A stretch of DNA of 64,000 nt from JBFWNG01 sp050251195 (GTDB taxonomy: Bacteria; Bdellovibrionota_B; Oligoflexia; Oligoflexales; Oligoflexaceae). The notes beneath the pieces are model-generated. The model was not told the DNA's origin. It ran no database searches and saw only the letters and a list, made by a program, of their open reading frames with translations. Positions 6,297-14,741 of this stretch are shown here, in pieces (position 1 is the stretch's first letter; each line of letters begins with the position of its first letter). Where the stretch lies: the NCBI GenBank assembly GCA_050251195.1, contig JBFWNG010000003.1:310001-374000 (forward strand). Reading direction: 5' to 3'. The position numbers and the translations under genes are program-made.

Positions 6297-8567
6297 ATGC
6301 AGAATTTTTTGTCAAAATTTCGAGATCATGCCTGGTCAACAGCCAAGGCCCGCGACCTCTTTCGTGCAATGGTTGAGGTTTCGGACCCGTTCGATTCCGC
6401 CCCGGCATCGCATTTTCGCGGCTTTCGGTCAGCGGACTCAGCGCCGCTCAAGGAAAACAGCCGATTCCTGGAGATCGAACCCGGGGGCGATCACCGGTAC
6501 TTTCTTCCGATCGAGGCTCTGAAATACTTGGCGAAGTCCGTTATTCAATATCCTTTAGAAACCATTTCCTGGTTTCAATCAAGCGGCACGACCAGGGAGG
6601 ACAAGTCTGTTTCTCGTTTTTCGCTCGACGGACTTAAATTATACGAAATCGCGTCCTGTCAGACTTTCCTGGGCATGCTTGCAAAGTTCTATGAAAAACC
6701 TGCGGACGTACCTGGCTATAGCCTTATTGCTCCGGCTACGGAACTACCCCATTCGTCGTTGTCGCAAATGCTTTCTTGGTTGGCAGAACATTTTAACGTG
6801 ACGTTCATATCGATCGACGATCTGCGAAGACTTCCGAGCGACAAGCCCCTGTGGGTTTTTGCGACCGGACTTCAGTTCGGATCCGTTATTAAATCAAACT
6901 ATTCTCATAGGTTACATCCAGACAGTCTTCTTATCGAAACAGGCGGGCTGAAGGGACAAAAAATTGAATTTGATCGGAATATTTTCTACGACGACATGGC
7001 CCGGACTTTTTCCCTGACACAAAGCCGGATAGTGAGCGAGTACGGAATGTGCGAATTGAGTTCGCAAGCCTACGATTTCGTCGAGCCGTCCCGCGCAGTT
7101 TCCATGTCGCAGCGGTCCTTTCGCTTCCCTTGCTGGACAAACGTTTGGGCAGGGATTTGCGCCAATGTCCCGCAAAAGCCTGGAGCAGGGGCTTTGACCA
7201 TTTGGGATCCTTTGAGGATCGATCTTCCCTGGCCCATCCGCACTCAGGATCTGGCCGTTATCTCCAACGAGCGCGAGATGCAGTTTGTCTCGCGGGTGCC
7301 CTACGCTGTGCTCAAGGGCTGCAGTTTGACTTACGAGGAGATTACGGGAATTAAGGGGACAGTCGGAATTAAGGGGACAGTCGAACGCCCAACAATTGGA
7401 ATTAAGGGGACAGTCGGACGCCCAATAATTGGAATTAAGGGGACAGTCGGACGCCCAATAATTGTGGATAAGTTGGGGGCGGGGTTGGGATTGGCGGAGG
7501 AGTTGGGGAGGGATGCTGGGTTTTTGCGGCGGCTTGGGGATATTTTTTATTCGGAGAGGATTGCGCGGGGGGCGCTTGAGGATCTTCGGGCGAGTTTGCC
7601 TGAGGGTGTTGATGCGTGGGTTGCTGCGGTGGAAAATGCGGTGGATGAGAGTACGCCGGAGTCGTGGTTATTGATTGGTCCGAATACTCATCCGTTTGCG
7701 GTGATGCAGCCTGCGTTCTTGGGATATGTTGCTGGTCTTAAGATGAGGGTCAGAGTGACGGGGGAGGCCGATCGGTACGTTCTAGAACGTCTGCAGCGGT
7801 TGCCGGGGGCGAGGATTGAGCTCCTTGATAAATCGTTTCGAATTCGGAGTGATGAGGATCTTCCCGATAGTCAGGCTATTTTGTGTTTTGGTTCGACGCC
7901 AACGATTGAACAATTACAAGCGAGTACGAGTCGTCCCGTTGTGGGTTTTGGCGACTCGCTTTGTGTTGCGGTGGTTGATTCCACCTTTGATGAGGAAACG
8001 GTACGCCTTCTTGTCAAAGACGCATTCAGCCTCGCACAAAAGGGTTGCATGTCGGCGCGAGCTGTTGTCGCACTTGGGATGGGCAGGAATGCGGCGGACC
8101 AACTTGTGCGGATGATGCATCAGGAGACATGCGGTTATTTTCAAGTCGGCCTACCTGACTCGCTCGTTACGGCGCTCGATCATGGGTATATAAGATTGAA
8201 ACTGTTCGATGATCGAGCAAGTCTTGCGGATCGCTCGCGCGTTGGCGACCCATTGTTTCCGGTTTATGACCAAAATTGGTCGCACAAGGATTTGGGCGCG
8301 TTGCCTTTTGTTGTACCCATTCTCTTGACGGACGAGCCCGATCAGCGGGCGTTGGTGAAGTCGATAACACAGCGAATTCCTGCCATTAAGCGCCTATCCT
8401 TGTCCAAAAGCGTATTTAGGGGCATCGCGGAAGCGTGCGCCGCACTAGGATTTGATCTCACAGCGGTCGAGCTAGGACGCGCAAACATCGCAACTTGGGA
8501 TGGAACACAAGAGAAAACTAAGCTATTTTCTAAACGTCAAAAAACAACGGATGGCGATTTGCTATAA
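6297..8567 (+). CDS. LuxE-like acyl-protein synthetase fused to LuxC-like acyl reductase
   Basis: 756 residues in two enzyme-like halves. Residues 1 to about 350 resemble LuxE acyl-protein synthetases: an adenylate-forming SSGTTRED loop near 95-102, FATGLQFG, ETGGLKG, and a late KGCSL motif with Cys342 that could be the acyl-accepting cysteine known near the LuxE C-terminus. Residues 400 to about 700 resemble the LuxC fatty-acyl reductase: GPNTHPFAVMQPAFLGYVAG and QKGCMSARAV, with Cys584 as the likely catalytic thiol. In luminous bacteria the two are separate subunits that reduce fatty acids to aldehydes; no luxAB is present, so the role here is unknown. The halves are joined by a repeat-coded linker (see the repeat at 7347). 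DNA at 7460-7700 is unusually G-rich. No clear ribosome site precedes the ATG. Confidence 0.75.
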   Translation: MQNFLSKFRDHAWSTAKARDLFRAMVEVSDPFDSAPASHFRGFRSADSAPLKENSRFLEIEPGGDHRYFLPIEALKYLAKSVIQYPLETISWFQSSGTTREDKSVSRFSLDGLKLYEIASCQTFLGMLAKFYEKPADVPGYSLIAPATELPHSSLSQMLSWLAEHFNVTFISIDDLRRLPSDKPLWVFATGLQFGSVIKSNYSHRLHPDSLLIETGGLKGQKIEFDRNIFYDDMARTFSLTQSRIVSEYGMCELSSQAYDFVEPSRAVSMSQRSFRFPCWTNVWAGICANVPQKPGAGALTIWDPLRIDLPWPIRTQDLAVISNEREMQFVSRVPYAVLKGCSLTYEEITGIKGTVGIKGTVERPTIGIKGTVGRPIIGIKGTVGRPIIVDKLGAGLGLAEELGRDAGFLRRLGDIFYSERIARGALEDLRASLPEGVDAWVAAVENAVDESTPESWLLIGPNTHPFAVMQPAFLGYVAGLKMRVRVTGEADRYVLERLQRLPGARIELLDKSFRIRSDEDLPDSQAILCFGSTPTIEQLQASTSRPVVGFGDSLCVAVVDSTFDEETVRLLVKDAFSLAQKGCMSARAVVALGMGRNAADQLVRMMHQETCGYFQVGLPDSLVTALDHGYIRLKLFDDRASLADRSRVGDPLFPVYDQNWSHKDLGALPFVVPILLTDEPDQRALVKSITQRIPAIKRLSLSKSVFRGIAEACAALGFDLTAVELGRANIATWDGTQEKTKLFSKRQKTTDGDLL
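7347..7463 (+). repeat. In-frame tandem repeats inside the LuxE-LuxC gene
   Basis: Four copies of the 19-base core GGAATTAAGGGGACAGTCG begin at 7347, 7365, 7398 and 7431. The last three are spaced exactly 33 bases apart and are each followed by a 14-base ACGCCCAA-AATT spacer; the first pair is 18 bases apart. Both 33 and 18 are multiples of three, so the frame stays open and reads as tandem GIKGTVGRPII units. From memory, similar GGGGACAGTC repeats occur as dispersed REP-like elements near RAYT transposase genes in other bacteria; that link was not tested. Confidence 0.9.
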
Positions 8568-8568
8568 T
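8563..8568 (+). promoter_or_regulatory. Perfect -10 box close to a start codon
   Basis: TATAAT sits 6 bases before the ATG at 8575 and overlaps the stop codon of the upstream gene. There is no convincing -35 box and no ribosome binding site before the ATG. If the box is used, transcription would begin at or near the start codon and give a leaderless mRNA. This is inference. Confidence 0.35.
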
Positions 8569-8574
8569 AGCACT

Positions 8575-9642
8575 ATGAATAAACGTATTTTGAAAACGGC
8601 CTTTTTATTATCATTTGCGGGTGCCTTGAGCACGTCGCAGGTGCGCGCCGATTTTTATCCTGTACCGGAAATGATGGACAAAGGATTCGCCAAGTCCCAG
8701 TCCGTTTCTATTAAAAACTATTCACGATTTGTCGTTACCGCGAAAGAGAAGGAGAAATTGCTGGTCGATTTCTGCGAGCGGTTATCCATTTATTTCGCCA
8801 AGTTTAAATGGGACAAAGACCCTTGTGGCAAAGTTGATTGGCAAACAAGTCTTAAGACCTACAACGGTCATCCGTTGATTTATGCGGTCTTTGGCAAGGG
8901 TTCGCAAACCACGTTGCTTCTTGGCGGAGTGCACCCCGACGAAAACACTCCTGTTCCCGTTGGATTTAAGTTTGCCGAGCATTTGTTCAACAACCCTGAC
9001 GCTTATCAGAAAAAAGACGTTAAGGTCATCATCGCTCCGCTCGTTAATCCGGACGGTTTTTTGCGCAACGTTCCTGCGAGGACTAACTCCAACGGCATCG
9101 ACGTCAATCGCAACTTTTTTACTTTGGATTGGTATGATTCTGCCGTTGACTGGTGGGAAATGAGCAAGAAGAAGGACATCAGACACTTCCCGGGATATTT
9201 CCCCAACTCCGAGATTGAGACGCTGTTTCAAATCAAACTTATCGACGACCTCGTGCCCGACAAGATTGTATCGATGCATGCGCCGCTTGGATTCTTGGAC
9301 TATGACGGCCCCGGCGATCGCAAGCCCGGCAATTTGTCAGACGCGGAGAAAAAAGCGAAGATGCTCGCCCAAGCGATCTCCGAAAAGTCGCAAAACTACA
9401 GAATCGTGGACTACTCCTTTTATCCGGGATCGTTAGGCAATTATGCCGGCAACGAACGCGGCATTCCCACCGTGACTTTGGAACTCAAAACGACAGATGC
9501 CAGCAAGTTTGGCGAATACTGGAATCAGTTTCTTCCTGGACTCATGGAGTCTGTCGAGTATCCGTTTAAAAAATCCGCCACTCTCAATCGAAGCAACGCC
9601 TCAAATTTTTATGAGAGCTATAGAAGAATTGAAAACCTCTAA
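8575..9642 (+). CDS. Secreted M14 zinc carboxypeptidase, MpaA-like
   Basis: A 355-residue protein starting at 8575 with signal peptide MNKRILKTAFLLSFAGALST and cleavage near VRA-DF. An earlier ATG at 8500 lies inside the upstream gene and would spoil the signal peptide. The M14 zinc site is visible: GVHPDE (His and Glu ligands) and the third histidine in VSMHAPLG, with the general-base glutamate in TVTLELK. NPDGFLRN and DVNRNF are typical of MpaA-type murein peptide amidases that cut gamma-D-Glu-meso-DAP bonds. An export signal implies action in the periplasm or outside, unlike cytoplasmic E. coli MpaA, so it may attack its own wall or that of prey. queA follows directly after its stop. Confidence 0.8.
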   Translation: MNKRILKTAFLLSFAGALSTSQVRADFYPVPEMMDKGFAKSQSVSIKNYSRFVVTAKEKEKLLVDFCERLSIYFAKFKWDKDPCGKVDWQTSLKTYNGHPLIYAVFGKGSQTTLLLGGVHPDENTPVPVGFKFAEHLFNNPDAYQKKDVKVIIAPLVNPDGFLRNVPARTNSNGIDVNRNFFTLDWYDSAVDWWEMSKKKDIRHFPGYFPNSEIETLFQIKLIDDLVPDKIVSMHAPLGFLDYDGPGDRKPGNLSDAEKKAKMLAQAISEKSQNYRIVDYSFYPGSLGNYAGNERGIPTVTLELKTTDASKFGEYWNQFLPGLMESVEYPFKKSATLNRSNASNFYESYRRIENL

Positions 9643-10719
9643 ATGCGCGAGCTTACTCTCAACGACTTTCAATACGATCTTCCTTCAAATCTGATAGCAC
9701 AGCAGCCGCTCAAGCAACGCGATCAGTCTCGTCTGTGTTTTCGCGACAGACAAGGAAAGGTTGAGCATAGAAAATTCTCGCAGCTACCAGATTGCCTTCC
9801 CCCCCAATCTCTCATCGTCGTTAACGATACGCGGGTGATTCCGTGCCGGCTCCTCACCAAGTTGAGCACCGGCGGGAAGGTGGAGTTTTTCCTATTATCG
9901 CAAAAGTCGAAGAACCCGAACGTCTGGACCGCCATGGGCAAGCCGATGAAAAAAATTCGGCACTTGAAAGAAATTCGTTTTGATCAAACATGTAGCGCCA
10001 CGTTGGATTTCCGTGACGACAACGAGATAGAGCTCACTTTTAATCTTGGTGATTCAGAGTTTTTCGATTGGATCAATAGCGCGGGCTATGTGCCTCTGCC
10101 TCCTTACATCAAGCGGCCGGACCCTCAAAACCAACTTTCTTCGGAAGACCGGCAAACCTACCAAACCGTCTACGCAAAGCAACCAGGTTCGGTTGCGGCG
10201 CCGACAGCTGGGTTGCATTTTACGCCCGAGCTCAGAAACCGCCTCGAAGAACGGGGGATGACGTTTTGTTCGATCACCCTCCATGTTGGTTTGGGAACAT
10301 TTAAACCCGTTACGTCGGACGATCCGCATCAGCATCACATGCACTCCGAGAACTACGTCGTATCAGGGGAAACGCATCGGCTCATCGAAGAGGCGCGCAC
10401 CGCTGGACGGCCTATAATCGCCGTTGGCACGACCTCGTTGCGGTGTTTGGAGTCGTTTTACGCGAAGCCAGATCCAGGCGGGAGCGTCGACAAGTGGCAA
10501 TCGACAAACCTCTTTATCTGGCCCAAAACCGACGCGACGGTTTACAAACCCAAGACGGCAAACGGTATCATCACCAATTTTCACCAACCGGGATCGACGC
10601 TTTTCATGCTGATTTGTGCGTTGCTGGGATACAAAAACGCGACGTCGCTCTATAGAGATTGCGTAGAACGAGAGTATCGCTTCTTTAGTTACGGGGATTC
10701 TTGTCTGTTTTTGTTATGA
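9643..10719 (+). CDS. queA: tRNA preQ1(34) S-adenosylmethionine ribosyltransferase-isomerase
   Basis: QueA transfers the ribosyl moiety of SAM to preQ1 in tRNA to form epoxyqueuosine. The 358 residues match the family in length and in motifs: DFQYDLPSNLIAQQP near the start, VVNDTRVIPCRL, PLPPYIKR, the YQTVYAKQPGSVAAPTAGLHF signature, and ITLHVGLGTFKPV. It starts at the base directly after the previous stop (TAA then ATG) and its own stop overlaps the convergent HTH gene by 6 bases. No other queuosine gene is in the window. Confidence 0.95.
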   Translation: MRELTLNDFQYDLPSNLIAQQPLKQRDQSRLCFRDRQGKVEHRKFSQLPDCLPPQSLIVVNDTRVIPCRLLTKLSTGGKVEFFLLSQKSKNPNVWTAMGKPMKKIRHLKEIRFDQTCSATLDFRDDNEIELTFNLGDSEFFDWINSAGYVPLPPYIKRPDPQNQLSSEDRQTYQTVYAKQPGSVAAPTAGLHFTPELRNRLEERGMTFCSITLHVGLGTFKPVTSDDPHQHHMHSENYVVSGETHRLIEEARTAGRPIIAVGTTSLRCLESFYAKPDPGGSVDKWQSTNLFIWPKTDATVYKPKTANGIITNFHQPGSTLFMLICALLGYKNATSLYRDCVEREYRFFSYGDSCLFLL

Positions 10720-11352
10720 CCGGGTGGTCGTTTGCTTGTTCTCAAAGATCTTTATCAAGAGCTGAAGATCTTCGATCTGCTGCTCCAGGCCTTTGATTTG
10801 GATATCCTTCGCGCGAAGTGACGACTCCAGCGCATGCACTTTGTTTTTGTACGCTTCTTCGATAAATCTCTCTGCGTCTTTGAACTGTTTGCAAACGTTG
10901 TCGCAGAACTTCAACAACGCGCCTGTGTCGACAACGCCTTGCTTGCCGCTCAGCAACGCAGCTTTAATATCTTCCGGTATGTGGCGATAATCGCCCAGTT
11001 GGCTCTTTAGTTCTTCTTTCGGAACGGCCTGTGACACCGCTTGCGGCTCCTTCTGGGCCGAAGATCCGAAGTTGCCGTAGCTTGGAACAGCGAACGAACG
11101 TCCCGATTGCGGCTGTGCGGCTTTGCTCTCGCGCGCCAAACGGGAAGCGTTGAGATCGATAAGATCGCTGCCTTCGTCGTGGTCTTCGCGCATGATGGGA
11201 CGATCCGCCACTGCGCCTTTGACCGGAATGTAATATTTTCCGTCCTTCAAGACAGCCTTGAGACGACCATTTTTAATTCTTCTTCGTACCGTCATATCGG
11301 ACACAGAAAAAGCTCTTGCATACTCGACGATAGAGTACCACTGCTCTGACAT
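10714..11352 (-). CDS. Helix-turn-helix protein with C-terminal coiled coil
   Basis: 212 residues. Residues 1-45 form a MerR/excisionase-like helix-turn-helix (YSIVEYARAFSVSDMTVRRRIKNG, then a short beta wing KDGKYYIPV). A middle region rich in Ala, Gln and Ser follows, and residues about 160-205 form a coiled coil (LESSLRAKDIQIKGLEQQIE), likely for dimer formation. A GAGGAAC ribosome site precedes the ATG. The likely role is DNA binding and regulation, but no target is apparent. It may share transcripts with the ClpC-like gene upstream, 104 bases away. Confidence 0.7.
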   Translation of the reverse strand: MSEQWYSIVEYARAFSVSDMTVRRRIKNGRLKAVLKDGKYYIPVKGAVADRPIMREDHDEGSDLIDLNASRLARESKAAQPQSGRSFAVPSYGNFGSSAQKEPQAVSQAVPKEELKSQLGDYRHIPEDIKAALLSGKQGVVDTGALLKFCDNVCKQFKDAERFIEEAYKNKVHALESSLRAKDIQIKGLEQQIEDLQLLIKIFENKQTTTRS

Positions 11353-11456
11353 GCGTTCCTCGCTGTTATTCTATACTTAGCTTACCAATACGGGCCACCA
11401 AAATGAAGCGTGTCAAGGGATTGACATTCTTCGGCAGCCCGAAGGAGAAAGAAGAA

Positions 11457-13904
11457 TCACTTAAGCGTAACCGAAACCTCCGGACCCTCTCCTGAAACGA
11501 GCACATGGTGCTTCTCATGTTTCAGATCCTCGATAATCAACGAAGCGATCTTGTTTTCAACCCACTGTTCGAGTCTTCGCTTCAGCGGCCGGGCGCCGTA
11601 ATTCATTGTATCTATATCGGAAACAAGCTTCTTTTTCGCATCTTCTCTAAAATCGAGATCTAGCTGCATGGGAACAAGGCGTTTCTTCAAATCTGCGATG
11701 TTTAGGTCGAGTATCCTGCGGAGTTCTTCCTCGCCCAATTTGTTGAAAACGATAATTTCGTCGAGCCGGTTAATGAACTCTGGTCGAAAATGTTTTTTTA
11801 TGACCTTGAACAGTTCCTTGTTCTGATCGTCCTTGGACCATTCGGCAAGCTGAGAACCGATTCCTATCGGTCTTTTGCTCTCGCTTAAAATGTCCGCACC
11901 GATATTGGATGTCCCGACGATGACGCAGTTCCTAAAACTTACTCTGTTGCCCTCGCCGTCCGTAAGCCAGCCTTCGTCGAAGACCTGAAGGAGGATGTTA
12001 AAGACGTCGGGATGCGCTTTTTCGAATTCGTCGAACAGCACCACAGAATAAGGTTGGCGTCGGACTTGTTCCGTCAGCTGGCCGCCTTCGCCGTAGCCGA
12101 CATATCCGGGAGGCGAACCAATGAGTTTGGCGACGTCATGTCGTTCCATAAATTCCGACATGTCGACGCGAATGATACGATTCTCGTCGTCCATGATCTC
12201 CGAAGCGATAGCTTTGGCGAGTTCAGTTTTACCGACGCCTGTGGGGCCGACAAACAAGAAGGTCGCAATAGGAGCGCCTGGCTTTCTTAAACCTGAGCGA
12301 TTGCGGCGGATGGCGTTGGCTACGGAAGTCACGGCATGGCGTTGGCCGATGACCCGAGAACTCAAACGGCCCTCGAGATTCTTTAGCTTCTCGGCTTCCT
12401 CAGCCATGACCTTGGTAACCGGAATTCCCGTCTGTTTGCTAACAAGTTCGGCAATGTCGTCTCGGCTAATTGATGTGTCGGCCTTGCCCTTGATAGCCGC
12501 CAATTTTTGCCGTTCCTTGTTGAGCTCGATATCGAGTTGCGACAGCTCCATCTGATAACGAGCCATGCTTTCAAAATCTTGCTCGTTAAAAGCCTGCGAC
12601 TTCTTGTGCAGAAGGTCTTGTTTGTTCTTTTCCAGAACTCGCAACGACGGAGGGGTATAAATCGCTTTCAAATGCTTTACGGCACCGGCCTCGTCGATGA
12701 GGTCGATCGCCTTGTCGGGCAAGAATCGGTCAGTGATATATTTGGCCGACAGTTCCACGGCCGCCTCGACGGCTTCATCGTTGTAGGAGATATGGTGGTG
12801 GTCTTCGTAGGTGCTTTTTAAACCTTTGAGAATCTGGATCGACTGCTCGATCGTGGGTTCCTCGACCTTTATTGGTTGGAACCTTCTCGCAAGCGCTTTG
12901 TCGGATTCGATGTACTGTTTGTACTCCTTAAGCGTTGTCGCGCCAATGCATTGAAGCTGGCCTCTCGCAAGTGCGGGTTTGAGCATGTTGGAAGCGTCTA
13001 GCGCTCCCGACGATCGCCCCGCTCCGACAACGGTGTGTATCTCGTCGATGAATACGATGATGTCGCCGGCGGAAGCGACAACCTCGTCCATTATTGTCTT
13101 CAGTCGCTCTTCGAACTCGCCTTGCATCTTCGCACCGGCGAGCAAGTTGCCAATTTGCAACGAGACCACTCGCTTATTGAGCAGGTATTCAGGGACGTCC
13201 GCACTCGCTATTCGATTGGCGAGGCCCTCAACGATAACGGTTTTTCCAACCCCTGGTTCTCCGATGAGAAGCGGGTTGTTTTTCTTTCTTCTCGATAGAA
13301 TTTCAATAACGCGGTTGATTTCTTCGTCCCGCGAAACCACGGGATCGAGTTCGCCTCGGCGGGCGAGCGCGCTGAGATCCGTTGTGTATTCATCCATGAG
13401 GCTTTGGCGGGTTTCGCCGTCGCGCTCCATGATTTTGTTGTTGCCCCGAATAGCATCAAGCGCCTCGATGCATGATTCGTACTTTAGTCCAAGCTCGGTA
13501 AGAATTTTTTGGGTCTGCGGCACATCGCTGCTGAACCCCGCCAGAAAGAGCGCCCCGGTGGAGATAAACGCGTCACCAAGTCTTTTTCTTTCCTCTTCCG
13601 CCGCTTCGAATAAGTTTTTCACGTCTTTGGAGATTTGAAGATGACCCACGGCGCCGTCGGCGAAGTCTGGAAGGTCGTTAATAATGTTGTAAATTCGGGC
13701 GACTATGGTGTTTTTGAGTTCGGAAGCGTCAAGCTTGAGTTCGGTGAGTACTTTAAGAACAATCGAGTCCTTCTGCTCGAGCAAAGCGAGCAACAGCCCT
13801 TCGGCACAGACTATAGCTTTGCGCAGGTTGGCGTGTTCCATGAGCGCCTTCTGCAATGCTTCTGCGACTTTCACCGTGGAATTTTTAAGAAGCCTTTGTG
13901 GCAT
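11457..13904 (-). CDS. clpC: ClpC-like ATP-dependent protein unfoldase
   Basis: 815 residues with the Clp/Hsp100 class I plan: an N-terminal double repeat (1-150), first AAA module with Walker A GEPGVGKT at 214-221 and Walker B VFIDEIH near 284-290, a short middle domain with a UVR-like helix pair (about 424-460) rather than the long ClpB M-domain, and a second AAA module with GPTGVGKT at 553-560 and a variant Walker B LFDEFEKAH. This favours ClpC over ClpB or ClpA. The tripeptide that docks ClpP, usually LGF or IGF after TSNIGA, appears here as IGI in RPIGIGSQ, so partnership with ClpP is uncertain. An AAAGG ribosome site precedes the ATG. Confidence 0.85.
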   Translation of the reverse strand: MPQRLLKNSTVKVAEALQKALMEHANLRKAIVCAEGLLLALLEQKDSIVLKVLTELKLDASELKNTIVARIYNIINDLPDFADGAVGHLQISKDVKNLFEAAEEERKRLGDAFISTGALFLAGFSSDVPQTQKILTELGLKYESCIEALDAIRGNNKIMERDGETRQSLMDEYTTDLSALARRGELDPVVSRDEEINRVIEILSRRKKNNPLLIGEPGVGKTVIVEGLANRIASADVPEYLLNKRVVSLQIGNLLAGAKMQGEFEERLKTIMDEVVASAGDIIVFIDEIHTVVGAGRSSGALDASNMLKPALARGQLQCIGATTLKEYKQYIESDKALARRFQPIKVEEPTIEQSIQILKGLKSTYEDHHHISYNDEAVEAAVELSAKYITDRFLPDKAIDLIDEAGAVKHLKAIYTPPSLRVLEKNKQDLLHKKSQAFNEQDFESMARYQMELSQLDIELNKERQKLAAIKGKADTSISRDDIAELVSKQTGIPVTKVMAEEAEKLKNLEGRLSSRVIGQRHAVTSVANAIRRNRSGLRKPGAPIATFLFVGPTGVGKTELAKAIASEIMDDENRIIRVDMSEFMERHDVAKLIGSPPGYVGYGEGGQLTEQVRRQPYSVVLFDEFEKAHPDVFNILLQVFDEGWLTDGEGNRVSFRNCVIVGTSNIGADILSESKRPIGIGSQLAEWSKDDQNKELFKVIKKHFRPEFINRLDEIIVFNKLGEEELRRILDLNIADLKKRLVPMQLDLDFREDAKKKLVSDIDTMNYGARPLKRRLEQWVENKIASLIIEDLKHEKHHVLVSGEGPEVSVTLK

Positions 13905-14012
13905 AAGAAATCCTTTGAAATCGGTCTTCTTTCATTAAGAAATCAGTTGTATTATCGGTCGACAGACAAATGTAAGATCAGTTTTCTCATTGGCAAGTCC
14001 CCCGGGTTCTTT

Positions 14013-14705
14013 ATGCATTTTCCAGACATTCCAAGGCCAAGCGCTCTCTTGTTTGATTTTGACGGAGTCCTCGCCCAAAGCGAAGACACTCATCTCAACG
14101 CCTGGGTCCTTGCCGCCGAGTCGGTATGCAACATCAAACTCTCCCAAGACCAGCTCAACCTTTTGCGCGGCCAAAATACAGCGACTATCCTTAGGTCCAT
14201 CAGCGAGTTCGCAAGAAAATCGCTCGATCGTGCGGCCTTGTTTCAGGCCAAGGAGCTTCATCTTTGCGAAACGGCCGATCAGGTGAAGGTCTTTCCAGGA
14301 GTCGCCGACCTTCTCTCGACCTTAGTCAAACAAGCACTCCCCCATGCAGTCGTCAGCAACTCGCGACGAAAATTCATCGAAGGCGTTTTCGCCCATAACA
14401 AAATTGCGCCTCCGCCACTCATCGCGGCTGAAGACGTCAGATCGCCAAAACCCGCGCCCGAACCCTACCTTCGTGCCGCACAGTTATTGAAACTTGATCT
14501 AAGGGAATATTCGAAGGCTTGGGTATTCGAGGATTCATTCACGGGCATTCGTTCTGCAAAGGCCGCCTCCATGCATCCGTTTGGCATTCGCACTCACTTC
14601 GACGACCGATATTTGAAGAACGCGGGTGCGCTTGTAACCTTTGCCGACATCGCGGAAGCATTCGAAGCCCTTCGGCGCGCGGCGGTCATTCGATCGTCAT
14701 CCTGA
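14013..14705 (+). CDS. HAD-superfamily phosphatase or phosphoglucomutase-like hydrolase
   Basis: A 230-residue HAD protein. Motif I is FDFDGVLAQSED (nucleophile and acid aspartates near residues 15 and 17), motif II is VVSNS, motif III is the lysine in RSPKPAPEPYL, and motif IV is FEDSFTGI. A helical cap lies between motifs I and II, as in beta-phosphoglucomutase and phosphoglycolate-phosphatase relatives; the substrate cannot be read. I chose ATG 14013; the open frame extends to 13635 but that part lies antisense to the ClpC-like gene. The final codons and stop fall inside the dispersed hairpin repeat at 14696. Confidence 0.8.
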   Translation: MHFPDIPRPSALLFDFDGVLAQSEDTHLNAWVLAAESVCNIKLSQDQLNLLRGQNTATILRSISEFARKSLDRAALFQAKELHLCETADQVKVFPGVADLLSTLVKQALPHAVVSNSRRKFIEGVFAHNKIAPPPLIAAEDVRSPKPAPEPYLRAAQLLKLDLREYSKAWVFEDSFTGIRSAKAASMHPFGIRTHFDDRYLKNAGALVTFADIAEAFEALRRAAVIRSSS

Positions 14706-14741
14706 GCGGTCATCGTCATCCCGAGCGAAGCGAAGGATCTC
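14696..14741. repeat. Dispersed hairpin repeat, one partial and one full copy
   Basis: A partial copy (GTCATCCTGAGCGG, 14696-14709) is followed by a full copy at 14715-14741 that begins GTCATCCCGAGCGAAGCGA and ends AGGATCTC. ATCC and GGAT pair around a GAGCGAAGCGA loop. The repeat supplies the stop codons of both flanking convergent genes (TGA at 14703-14705 and, on the minus strand, at 14742-14740). More copies lie at 34707-34828. The same element is, from memory, scattered through many unrelated bacterial genomes. Confidence 0.85.

Noticed and set aside
7347..7463. CRISPR array
   Set aside because: Spacers are identical, units are 33 bases in coding register, and no cas gene is near; these are tandem coding repeats.
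11388..11416. Minus-strand TTGACA with 17-base spacer before the HTH gene
   Set aside because: The -10 position reads CCGTAT, too poor to call a promoter.
13635..14012. N-terminal extension of the HAD protein
   Set aside because: It is antisense to the ClpC-like gene and has no HAD content; the HAD fold starts right after ATG 14013.
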